Shown here in pieces: positions 1 to 8,255 of a DNA stretch of 37,840 bases. A program made the position numbers and the translations under genes. Every line of letters starts with the position of its first letter. Position 1 is the stretch's first letter. Below the pieces are notes generated by a model. That model saw only the letters and a program-made list of their open reading frames with translations. It was not told the origin of the DNA and did no database searches. The stretch covers positions 129,013-166,852 of the forward strand of contig JAGVZN010000010.1 of NCBI GenBank assembly GCA_018302605.1, given 5' to 3'. Origin of the DNA: Candidatus Woesearchaeota archaeon. GTDB taxonomy: Archaea > Nanobdellota > Nanobdellia > Woesearchaeales > GW2011-AR9.

Positions 1-551
1 TCCAGTGCACGAAGATGTTCCTGACATCTCTGTTTTGCCGCCCGCCCCATTCTTTCTTCTTTCAAGTACTCGGGCATGACCGCCAGTTGATGCCTGTATG
101 CACGCGCTTTCATGATTCCGATGATCGTTTTCTTCAGGAATTGCGGCTCTTCTTCGGCGGTTATGCGCCGCGTAGCGTTGATGGGAATGCCGTCAAACCA
201 ATCTTGGACATGAACGTATTCGTGATCTTTGAGCAGGGAGATGCATTCCTCCGGCGAATATTCTTTAACTACAGGATACACGATAATTAAAGAAGGCGTA
301 TGCAGTCCAAGACGATAAGGATCTGAGACCGTTGTGGCAACCTGGTTTCTCGTCTTTGTCCTTCTCCACTGTAGGGCTACGACCTGCTCGTTCTGATAAT
401 GATCCGGCAGATGTCTTCTCAACGCAGAGCCGTACTCTTCTAATGTTGGGCAGTAGACAAGCTCAGCGACGGCTTCGGAAGGATGCTCCCGAATCATCTC
501 TTGAAGAAAATTTTCTAATTTTTCATCCGACCAGCGGTGTTGTCCTGCCAT
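1..551 (-). CDS. Hypothetical protein with HEYVH (HExxH-like) motif, truncated by the window start
   Basis: Manual reverse-strand translation from ATG at 551 is open to position 1: MAGQHRWSDEKLENFLQEMIREHPSEAVAELVYCPTLEEYGSALRRHLPDHYQNEQ...LLKDHEYVHVQDWFDGIPINATRRITAEEEPQFL... The ORF track misses it because the stop lies outside the window. TATA-like CTTTTATAAG at 572-581 on the minus strand. Confidence 0.75.
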   Translation of the reverse strand, partial: MAGQHRWSDEKLENFLQEMIREHPSEAVAELVYCPTLEEYGSALRRHLPDHYQNEQVVALQWRRTKTRNQVATTVSDPYRLGLHTPSLIIVYPVVKEYSPEECISLLKDHEYVHVQDWFDGIPINATRRITAEEEPQFLKKTIIGIMKARAYRHQLAVMPEYLKEERMGRAAKQRCQEHLRAL

Positions 552-595
552 ATCTTTTGAAAAATCACGATCTTATAAAAGATTTTGGGCTGTTT

Positions 596-723
596 GCATG
601 TATTAAGTCTGTGCTGGGCAGGTCGGCCTGCCTCGTCTCGCCCAGAAGCAGAGATCAGTTGAACTGAAGAGTTATTCTCAAAGATAAGCGAGACCATTCA
701 CACAGACTTAACTTAATACATAC
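596..723. mobile_element. Element D: palindromic cloverleaf-like element (128 bp) with 8-bp TSD
   Basis: GCATGTATTAAGTCTGTG... / ...CACAGACTTAACTTAATACATAC arms; inner stems GGCAGG/CCTGCC, GTCTCGC/GCGAGAC (635-641/688-694), TCAGTT-G-AACTGA; perfect direct repeat GGCTGTTT at 588-595 and 724-731. Confidence 0.75.
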
Positions 724-764
724 GGCTGTTTCGCCCATTAACCCTTATTTCATAGTAAATAATG

Positions 765-774
765 TTTATATAAA
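765..774 (+). promoter_or_regulatory. TATA box for the 794 CDS
   Basis: TTTATATAAA about 20 nt upstream of ATG 794. Confidence 0.5.
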
Positions 775-793
775 AAAACAACATCAGACATCT

Positions 794-1774
794 ATGCCGC
801 GACCTAAAGTTTTTATCACGCGAAAAATACCGAATGCTGGCGTTGTACTCCTTAAGAAATCTTGTGATGTTCGCATCTATCCACGGGATCAGGCCATTTC
901 CCGCCAAGACTTACTCAAAGGGGTGAGATGGTGTGATGCCCTGTTGCCTCTGCTGACGGAAAAGATCGACAAAGAAGTACTTAATGTCAATCCTAACCTG
1001 AAGATTGTTGCCAACTATGCTGTCGGTTTTGATAACATCGATGTCAAATCTGCAACCAGCAGAGGTATTCCGGTAACCAATACACCTGGTGTATTAGAAG
1101 ATGCCGTCGCCGAGCATACGTTTGCTTTATTGTTCGCAATTACCAAACATCTTGTCGAAGCAGACCACTTCACGCGTACAGGAAAATACAAAAGCTGGGA
1201 ACCGCTGCTTTTCCTCGGTCCGCAGCTGAAAAGCAAAGTCTTGGGCATTGTTGGATTGGGCAGGATCGGCAGCAGCGTTGCCCAGAAAGCAGTTGCTATG
1301 GGAATGCACGTGATTTATACTGATGTCCAGCGTAATCTACCATTTGAAAAGAAATTCCATGCTCGCTTCGTTTCCAAAGAGATGCTGCTCAAAACTGCTG
1401 ATTTTGTCAGTCTGCATGTCCCGCTTCTTCCGGCGACACGTCATCTCATCGGCGCAAAAGAATTGAGGCTGATGAAACGGACGGCCTACCTGATCAATAC
1501 TTCTCGCGGCTCGGTCGTTGATGAAAAAGCGCTTGTCCACGCGTTGAAAACAAAGATGATCGCCGGCGCCGCCCTCGATGTCTATGAGTTTGAGCCAAAC
1601 CTTTCTCCGGGATTAAACAAGCTGTCTAATGTTGTCCTGACACCGCATACGGCCTCGGCAACATGGGAAGCGCGCCAGGCGATGTCGGAGATTGCCGCAA
1701 AGAATATCCTGGCTGTTCTCACTGGAAAGAAAGCGCCCAATATTGTCAATCCAGAAGTGTACCAAACCCGATGA
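794..1774 (+). CDS. D-isomer-specific 2-hydroxyacid dehydrogenase (glyoxylate reductase/phosphoglycerate dehydrogenase-like)
   Basis: Rossmann GIVGLGRIGSSVAQKA; NYAVGFDNIDV; LINTSRGSVVDEKALVHAL; TPHTAS motifs. Confidence 0.9.
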   Translation: MPRPKVFITRKIPNAGVVLLKKSCDVRIYPRDQAISRQDLLKGVRWCDALLPLLTEKIDKEVLNVNPNLKIVANYAVGFDNIDVKSATSRGIPVTNTPGVLEDAVAEHTFALLFAITKHLVEADHFTRTGKYKSWEPLLFLGPQLKSKVLGIVGLGRIGSSVAQKAVAMGMHVIYTDVQRNLPFEKKFHARFVSKEMLLKTADFVSLHVPLLPATRHLIGAKELRLMKRTAYLINTSRGSVVDEKALVHALKTKMIAGAALDVYEFEPNLSPGLNKLSNVVLTPHTASATWEARQAMSEIAAKNILAVLTGKKAPNIVNPEVYQTR

Positions 1775-1799
1775 AGCGACTTCACGCACTTTTACGGTC

Positions 1800-4319
1800 T
1801 TACTCCTCGCATGTGCCTTTCTTTTCCACATATTTCCCATCGACGCACTGCGTCCATGATTGCAGTGGTTCGTTCTCCACGATCTCGGCGGCAACGATTC
1901 CCGCCAGAGTTGAAGTTGAAGAAGAGTTGTAAAACTTATACACTGACGCAGTCGGTTTGCTCCCTTCCTGATACTTGCTTTCAAACAGGGCCATGTCTTC
2001 AAAGCCATACCCAGAACTGGAAAAGCTAATCCCAATGTAATTTATCTTTTCTGCGACAAATTGCTGAGCAATATTCGTAATCGTTAATCCTGTCGAGTAA
2101 GTGGTCCCATCTCCATCTTTATGCCAGGCAGCATCAGTCATATGAATTGCATAGACGCTTACTTCGCCTGGTCCAGCTACTCCGACAATCCCCGCCCAGT
2201 CCTTTCCCAGCATCTCCTGGAGGGAATTGAGAGAGGATTCAGGAGAGTCGCCACCCCCATCTGCTTTAATGCTTTGAACAACAATTTTCCATTCCCCATA
2301 AAGCAGAAGACCGTACTCTACCTGTTCTGCTTTTGCATCTCTAAATGTCCCCAATCCAAAATTTACTTTATCCATGGACGAGAAAATAGTTGTGCCAATC
2401 TCTTTCGAAAGCTGGCCTGCTTGATAGATTGCCCCATACATACTGCCCGTATCGTCTATCTTAAAATAGAGGACCAGTTCTTTACAGGCAACAATATCTT
2501 TGATCGGTTCACCATCATCGCAGCAGTTTTCATCAACATTGCCATCACAGTTATTGTCAATATGATCATTACAGATCTCTTCTCCCGGCTGGCCTTCAAC
2601 GGCATTGCAGACAATACTTTTACCATCTTCCGTACATACATAATTTCCTTTATCATAACATGCGCCGATGCCTACTTCGCAAGGTTTCCCCAAACCCATC
2701 TGCACATAATCCTCATCGATCAGCCCGTCACAATCATCATCCAGGCCGTTGCATACTTCAACATTTGGTTCCGGAGCATTACAAGCGATGCTGCCTTGGA
2801 AACAGATATATTCACCTGGCCCGCATTCAGTCTGACAGATGCCGTTTTCTGCCAAAGATTTATCAAGATGATGCTGGATGTCAGGCAATTCATCGGTATA
2901 GAGATCACAGTCATTATCGATTCCATCACACCACTCCAATTCTGGTTTTCCCGGTGCGGCGTTGCAGATTGTGCTCAATCCGCTTGGTGTGCAGACCATC
3001 TCGCCGATGTCCATGCACGCGCCAGCTCCCAGTGTGCATGACTGGCCAACATTATACCCATTGTCAATAACTTTGTCACAATCATCATCATAACCGTTGC
3101 AGATCTCTTCTTTCGGAAGAGGCGCACTGCAAGAGATCTGTCCGTCAATGCAAAGCCAGTCGCCGGATCCGCACGCAGAAGTGCATAGTTCTTCAATCGA
3201 TTTCAACTGGGGGGCAATATCTTCATATTCATCCGTCTGCCCGTCACAATCGTTGTCTTTCCCATCACAGATCTCTTCGCCGGAGTCTTTGGGCATCGCA
3301 TCACAATACACCTGCACCATATCGAAGAGGCATTCAAACTGCCCTTTATTGACGCATTCTCCGATGCCCACATAACAAGGCTCGCCGACCATGAAATCTT
3401 CATCTGTTTCGCCGTCGCAATCATTATCATACTTATCACAGATTTCTCCCTGTGGATAAACCGCATCACAGGCGGTAGTCGTCATTTTTCCCGCCAGAGA
3501 GTCGCAATACGTGACACTCACTCCCGGCTTGCAGATGCCGACCGTGATGTAGCTTCCCTGCTCATCCTGCAGCCCGCATTGTTGCTCGGTAAGCGGTAGG
3601 CCATCATCAATAAAGTTGTTACAATCATTATCTTTCCCATCACACACTTCTGGAGTTGGTTTTTGGGCATCACAGACCATTTTACCATCGATGCATTCTT
3701 CGTAGCCTTTCCCACAGATTGTGGAACATTTCGCGAGGAGGCCCTCATCCGTTTGCCCGTCGCAATCATCATCAACTAAATTACATAACTCTGGTGCCCC
3801 GGGGTAAACATCAGCGCCAGATACTCCCCATTCATTCTGTTCAGGATGGTCATTGCAATCATTACACTTGTTCGTATAGTTGACTTCACCTTGCGGGGGG
3901 AAGCAGTCAAAGACATTCTCACTCTTATTTCCAAAACTATCTCCATCCCGGTCAGCGCACCATGTATGTTTATTGCTGTCTGGGCAATTTTCTGGATCGT
4001 ATCCCGGCGAGACGCGCGTTTCTCCATCGTTATCTTCTGGTGTATCGGGAAAAGAAAGAATGTGAATATCCAAAGGAGAAAACGAGATACCAAAGTTGTA
4101 TCCTCCATCATCAGTGTCGATTCCGTCGCCCGATTGACCGTCTTTGGCAGATGCATCCTGCGTCGAATCGCTTGTTTTATCGTATAGTTGTGCAGTGTCT
4201 CCTTCCGGAGAGCCGGAAGAAAGAAAGTTTGGCTCATAATGGCATCCTGCTGTCAAAGCTAACGCTAGAACCAGACGGGATGTTCTTCTGGTAAAACGAT
4301 TAACTAAGGTTTCCAGCAT
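1800..4319 (-). CDS. Secreted lipobox protein with eight MopE-type Cys/Asp-rich repeats and C-terminal vWA-like domain
   Basis: N-terminus MLETLVNRFTRRTSRLVLALALTAGC (lipobox-like); repeats of the form EICDGKDNDCDGQTDE (8 counted); C-terminal LVLYFKIDDTGSMYGAIYQAG resembles a MIDAS DxxGS motif. Confidence 0.85.
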   Translation of the reverse strand: MLETLVNRFTRRTSRLVLALALTAGCHYEPNFLSSGSPEGDTAQLYDKTSDSTQDASAKDGQSGDGIDTDDGGYNFGISFSPLDIHILSFPDTPEDNDGETRVSPGYDPENCPDSNKHTWCADRDGDSFGNKSENVFDCFPPQGEVNYTNKCNDCNDHPEQNEWGVSGADVYPGAPELCNLVDDDCDGQTDEGLLAKCSTICGKGYEECIDGKMVCDAQKPTPEVCDGKDNDCNNFIDDGLPLTEQQCGLQDEQGSYITVGICKPGVSVTYCDSLAGKMTTTACDAVYPQGEICDKYDNDCDGETDEDFMVGEPCYVGIGECVNKGQFECLFDMVQVYCDAMPKDSGEEICDGKDNDCDGQTDEYEDIAPQLKSIEELCTSACGSGDWLCIDGQISCSAPLPKEEICNGYDDDCDKVIDNGYNVGQSCTLGAGACMDIGEMVCTPSGLSTICNAAPGKPELEWCDGIDNDCDLYTDELPDIQHHLDKSLAENGICQTECGPGEYICFQGSIACNAPEPNVEVCNGLDDDCDGLIDEDYVQMGLGKPCEVGIGACYDKGNYVCTEDGKSIVCNAVEGQPGEEICNDHIDNNCDGNVDENCCDDGEPIKDIVACKELVLYFKIDDTGSMYGAIYQAGQLSKEIGTTIFSSMDKVNFGLGTFRDAKAEQVEYGLLLYGEWKIVVQSIKADGGGDSPESSLNSLQEMLGKDWAGIVGVAGPGEVSVYAIHMTDAAWHKDGDGTTYSTGLTITNIAQQFVAEKINYIGISFSSSGYGFEDMALFESKYQEGSKPTASVYKFYNSSSTSTLAGIVAAEIVENEPLQSWTQCVDGKYVEKKGTCEE

Positions 4320-4453
4320 CTGCTGAGAAGACAGGCATTCCCTATTTTAAAGTGAGGCATATGCTGTATTTTGGTCTGTGCCGTCTTTGGTGGGCTCTCT
4401 GTCAAAGTAGGCAGGAGAGCTTGGATGTTTTAGAGGAGTTTGAAAAAGAGTAA

Positions 4454-4515
4454 TTTTGGTAAATATACTAAAAAGAATTAGGTTTCGAACCTAATTCTTT
4501 TGGTATATACCAAAA
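4454..4515. repeat. Long near-perfect hairpin overlapping the stop codon of the 4491-5552 CDS
   Basis: ttttggtaaatatactaaaaagaattaggttt-cg-aacctaattcttttggtatataccaaaa; AAAAGAATTAGGTTT pairs with AACCTAATTCTTTT, ATATAC with GTATAT, TTTTGGT with ACCAAAA. Confidence 0.8.
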
Positions 4516-5552
4516 TCCATAGATTTCTGTTTCCGCATTGTCTTCCATTCGATAAGCTGTTTGATCAGTCCGGGAAGAATACCGGTCCAGACAAAATGGT
4601 GGTATACCAAAATCCCGTTCCATTTCCCCAAGCTGATCACCATCGGCCGTGCTTTTGAGACGTACTCCCGCAGTTTTCTCCCTTCGGCCAGTGCTCGAAG
4701 ATTGTCGATTACTACTTCTGCCTGCTTTTCCGCTGCCTGCGCGGTCTTCTCTTCTTTGATATTGGTAATATCTCCCGCCGCGAAGATATTTGGACAGTTC
4801 GTGACTTGAAGATGTGCATTAACCTGCACGAAGCTGTCTTCAGCGAGGGTGATCTTTCCGTTTTTTTTGAGAAATTGCGAGTTGGGGGCAATACCCGTAC
4901 AGAGAAAAGCCAGATCAGCGAAAATCTCTCTTCCTTTATTGGTGGCATATTTTTTTGCCGCTGTGTCAACCACCCGCTCTTCGAAAATAATCTTGACACC
5001 GCGCCGCTGCAGAAAGCGCCGCGCATATTTCTGCGCTTTTCTTGGATTCCTTTCTAAAAGATCTTTTTTAGAGTGAATCAACGTGATTTCTTTTTCAGGA
5101 AATCTCTCGACAATTTCCGCAGCCAATTCCGTACCGACGATTCCGCCGCCGACGATTAAGACATTTTTTGCTTTTTCTAATTGGTGCGCCCATTGTTGTA
5201 ATTCACGCCCTCGGGCGGCGATGACGATGTTCTCTTCTTTGATTGGCACGGTATATCGTGATCCCGAGGCGATCACCAGGTAATCAAAGAGGTACTCCTT
5301 TCCTCCGCCAATTACCTCGTTATCGGTCACTTCTGTCACTGGTTTCCGGATGATCATCGCCGTATGGAGATAAGCCTGATGCGGCACTTCGATCCTCTGG
5401 AGATGTTTTGGCTCGACCAATGTCCGCAGTACAGACGGCGTAAATTCAAAATAATCTTTGGTGTCGAATAAAGTAACTGCAAATTCTGATTCTAATTTCC
5501 GAGCGATGTATGCTCCGGCAAATCCCCCGCCAATGATGATCAGTTGTTTCAT
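4491..5552 (-). CDS. FAD-dependent pyridine nucleotide-disulfide oxidoreductase (NDH-2-like)
   Basis: MKQLIIIGGGFAGAYIARKLE FAD-binding motif; NVLIVGGGIVGTELAAEI NAD-binding motif; NIFAAGDI motif. Confidence 0.9.
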   Translation of the reverse strand: MKQLIIIGGGFAGAYIARKLESEFAVTLFDTKDYFEFTPSVLRTLVEPKHLQRIEVPHQAYLHTAMIIRKPVTEVTDNEVIGGGKEYLFDYLVIASGSRYTVPIKEENIVIAARGRELQQWAHQLEKAKNVLIVGGGIVGTELAAEIVERFPEKEITLIHSKKDLLERNPRKAQKYARRFLQRRGVKIIFEERVVDTAAKKYATNKGREIFADLAFLCTGIAPNSQFLKKNGKITLAEDSFVQVNAHLQVTNCPNIFAAGDITNIKEEKTAQAAEKQAEVVIDNLRALAEGRKLREYVSKARPMVISLGKWNGILVYHHFVWTGILPGLIKQLIEWKTMRKQKSMDFGIYQKN

Positions 5553-6970
5553 TTTTCGTAATAGAAGCGGTCTAATGTTTTGTCACCGAAGGGGTTGATG
5601 ATGAACTCACCCGTGAACGTTAAACGAGCCCATCCTTTAATGTTTTCCCGCTCAAAGATTGGAAGGCCGAAGAGATCCGGTTTCTCGCTTTGATGTGGTT
5701 TCTTGTTTCGGATAAACGAGGAGATTAATTCAAAAATCTGCCGCAAGGCAATCTTAAGGTCTGGGTCGGCGTCAAAATGAGGCTTAATATGTGGAAATCG
5801 TTTCAGGGCTATTTCCACTGCCGTGCTTGGCGGCAGGAGATCTTTTACAGCATACATACTGATTGAGTCCATGGCTCCTTGCTCCACACTTGGCTCTATC
5901 CTTTTCCCTTTTTGCGCTCGTTCAAAAAAAAGATGGAAGCCACTAGCAACGACATAATCTTTTTCCGCAAAACTAATGGAATCAAAAACCAGAACATTAT
6001 CTGGATAAATACTTCTGTTGATAAGATCAACTAACCCCTGCAATTCTGACCACTTTTTTGGATTTACAATCACCTCAGATTCAGAGGAATATATCTCTCT
6101 TCCTCCACCGCAGGTGTGCCGTAGGAGGTACCCTTTTTTTAGCTTAGGGTAAAATTCTTGGTCCCAGAGTTCTTCTGAAACAACAGGTCTATCTGTTGCG
6201 ACCCAGCTGGACCAGCTCCCATGGCCAAAAATCACGAGATGCTGGATTGTATCATCTACCAACACGTCAAACAAGTCTTTGCTTGTCGCCGCTCGCTTGA
6301 TGATATTTGCTTTCTGCCCAAAAGCGAGTTCTAAGCGGGCAACATACAGGGGGATCAATGCTATTTGAAGAGGCCCAATCGCTTTCATGACAAAAGAATT
6401 TTCTCCATAACTGATCAGGATCGCCAGCCCTTCCTTCTTCTTAAGAGGGAGCCGTTGAGCACGTTCCAGTAATTCCCCAGCTGCCAGAGAGCTTCCACCT
6501 AAGAGCATCAACAGCAAACTGTCCCCGCTCTTCATGAAAAACTGCCTTCTACTTTTCTGTTTTTCTGTCAAATTTTTTGTTTCTTCTTCCTCACGCAACA
6601 ATTCGTCCAGCAGGGCAATAATCTGTTTGGCGTGCTTGATTTTGGCAGCCATCGTCTTCTTCTGTGCAGAAAAAGCGGCGGGCGAAATGGTCTTCGGCGC
6701 TGCGGCATTCATTTTCATCGCTGTTAATTGCTTTTGAAGATGATCTAAGTCCGTCCAAAGGCTGATGGATGCGTTCTCTATTTCTGTAGGGGCTGTTTTT
6801 TTCTGCCAGCGAAGAATAAGATTCGCTAACACTTCTATCTGATTACAGAGATCAGGCAATGCCTTTCCATCGTGTTTCAATCTGTTAAAATTGCGGATAA
6901 ATGAGATCCAGACATTCTTGAAGTCTGAACCGAACCGCTGAAGTGTACTGCGCGAGCCAATAAAAACCAT
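5549..6970 (-). CDS. Uncharacterised protein with possible clan-CD (caspase-fold) His/Cys dyad
   Basis: Segment HLVIFGHGSWSSWVATDRPVVSEELW...KGYLLRHTCGGGREIYSS: strand + GHG, then strand + Cys, as in caspase-like peptidases. Overlaps the NDH-2-like CDS by 4 bp. Confidence 0.55.
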   Translation of the reverse strand: MVFIGSRSTLQRFGSDFKNVWISFIRNFNRLKHDGKALPDLCNQIEVLANLILRWQKKTAPTEIENASISLWTDLDHLQKQLTAMKMNAAAPKTISPAAFSAQKKTMAAKIKHAKQIIALLDELLREEEETKNLTEKQKSRRQFFMKSGDSLLLMLLGGSSLAAGELLERAQRLPLKKKEGLAILISYGENSFVMKAIGPLQIALIPLYVARLELAFGQKANIIKRAATSKDLFDVLVDDTIQHLVIFGHGSWSSWVATDRPVVSEELWDQEFYPKLKKGYLLRHTCGGGREIYSSESEVIVNPKKWSELQGLVDLINRSIYPDNVLVFDSISFAEKDYVVASGFHLFFERAQKGKRIEPSVEQGAMDSISMYAVKDLLPPSTAVEIALKRFPHIKPHFDADPDLKIALRQIFELISSFIRNKKPHQSEKPDLFGLPIFERENIKGWARLTFTGEFIINPFGDKTLDRFYYEK

Positions 6971-7112
6971 AACTGAACCAAGAACAAAGTACTATATAAT
7001 CATTTCTCTCACAAAATATCCCGGTAGTATCCCGATATTATTACATGGGGTTACTTACCATTTAACCTAAACCCACATTGAAAAAATAAAAAAAATAGAA
7101 AAATCAAAATCT

Positions 7113-7286
7113 TTATTTTTTAGCGCCCATGATCCGGAACATTGTCGTGCCGCATTTTGGACACTTGCCTTTCATCGCCCTGCGCGCGACGCCGCCTTTT
7201 CCTTTCATCGCAACTTCTTTAGCATCAGCCATCTGGCGTTTTGCTTTACATTTTACACAATATGCTTCTACTGCAACTCCTGCCAT
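7113..7286 (-). CDS. Small zinc-ribbon protein, DUF5679-like
   Basis: Manual translation (57 aa, below the ORF-track cutoff): MAGVAVEAYCVKCKAKRQMADAKEVAMKGKGGVARRAMKGKCPKCGTTMFRIMGAKK; two CxxC pairs. Confidence 0.85.
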   Translation of the reverse strand: MAGVAVEAYCVKCKAKRQMADAKEVAMKGKGGVARRAMKGKCPKCGTTMFRIMGAKK

Positions 7287-7520
7287 TATTCACACCTCGA
7301 CTATTTTTTGAAGAACGTAAATTTCACGCCCCTTTCCCCCTATAAGCACCTTTCCCCTTAAAAAGCTTTCGTAAGATCGGGCTTAAATAGGGGTTAGAAG
7401 ATCCTTTTTTCATTATTTGGCTGATCTTTAATTCCTTCTTTAATCCCTGTCTACCCCCCCCATATTCTCATTCGAATATTTCTCACCATCATTTTTTTAA
7501 AGAATTGCTTATTTTTACAG

Positions 7521-8240
7521 ATGATGACCGCACAATTTACCACCGCTGATCTTCTGGCAAGCTATGGTCCCGTACAAGAATATACTTCCCCCCGCGGAAA
7601 TGAGCTCATGGTCCTTCCGACCTGCCCAGTTCCCAGCGAACAACTATTTGAAGAAAATTGGCATCCCCTCGACCGAAAGATTGACCACGGAAATTGCCGT
7701 CGTGTCCGGCACATTGCTAAACTAGCCGATGGTTCTAAAACAAATCTTTATGTCAAGTCCCCCGAAGTATTGTTTACTGCTTCTTTCTCCGTCTTGGAAA
7801 AAGGACGCTACTGGTGGGGCGGACGGCGTTCTGGAGAGAAATATGTGGCAATTGTTGATCAACCTCTGGTGCAGGAACAGAGCGAGTGGGAAGCGTTGAT
7901 TCTTCTGGGATTACACGCCGCTCGAATCCCGGCGGAGATTCCCTACGCGCTCTCTTTTACCCCGCAGGGCGGAACAGAATTAATCGTCGGTGAAGTGAGA
8001 GAAGGGAGTCATTCTCTAAGCTACTACCCACTTCGAACCTACACGGAGTTAAGTTCCGCCATTGATGACGCCGGTTTCAGCAAGGATGATTTTGGCAGCC
8101 ATAATTTGCTGCGCCCTCAGGATGGTCTTACGACGATTATTGATGTTAACCGTTGGCGTTGGTCCCCTTATACTGATTTTTTTGATCAACAACTTCTTGC
8201 CCTGGTGCGGGAAAGAGCAGAACTAGCTTCCAGAAAATAA
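7521..8240 (+). CDS. Hypothetical protein, possibly a divergent kinase-like fold
   Basis: 239 aa ORF; QSEWEALILLGLHAARIPAEIPYAL...DDFGSHNLLRPQDGLTTIIDVNRW loosely resembles a kinase catalytic loop/DFG region. Confidence 0.6.
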   Translation: MMTAQFTTADLLASYGPVQEYTSPRGNELMVLPTCPVPSEQLFEENWHPLDRKIDHGNCRRVRHIAKLADGSKTNLYVKSPEVLFTASFSVLEKGRYWWGGRRSGEKYVAIVDQPLVQEQSEWEALILLGLHAARIPAEIPYALSFTPQGGTELIVGEVREGSHSLSYYPLRTYTELSSAIDDAGFSKDDFGSHNLLRPQDGLTTIIDVNRWRWSPYTDFFDQQLLALVRERAELASRK

Positions 8241-8255
8241 CTTTCTGACAGAAAA

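Noticed and set aside
15-290. 91-aa plus-strand ORF
   Set aside because: Antisense to the open minus-strand CDS 1-551, which has more convincing composition.
332-667. 111-aa plus-strand ORF
   Set aside because: Antisense to the minus-strand CDS and runs into element D.
2121-3041. 306-aa plus-strand ORF antisense to the MopE-repeat gene
   Set aside because: Shadow ORF created by repetitive composition; the minus-strand ORF has coherent repeats, signal sequence and domain structure. Other ORFs in 1811-4294 rejected for the same reason.
4396-4430. GGCTCTCTGTCAAAG...GCAGGAGAGC as a remnant of family B
   Set aside because: Similarity limited to about 10 bases; could be chance.
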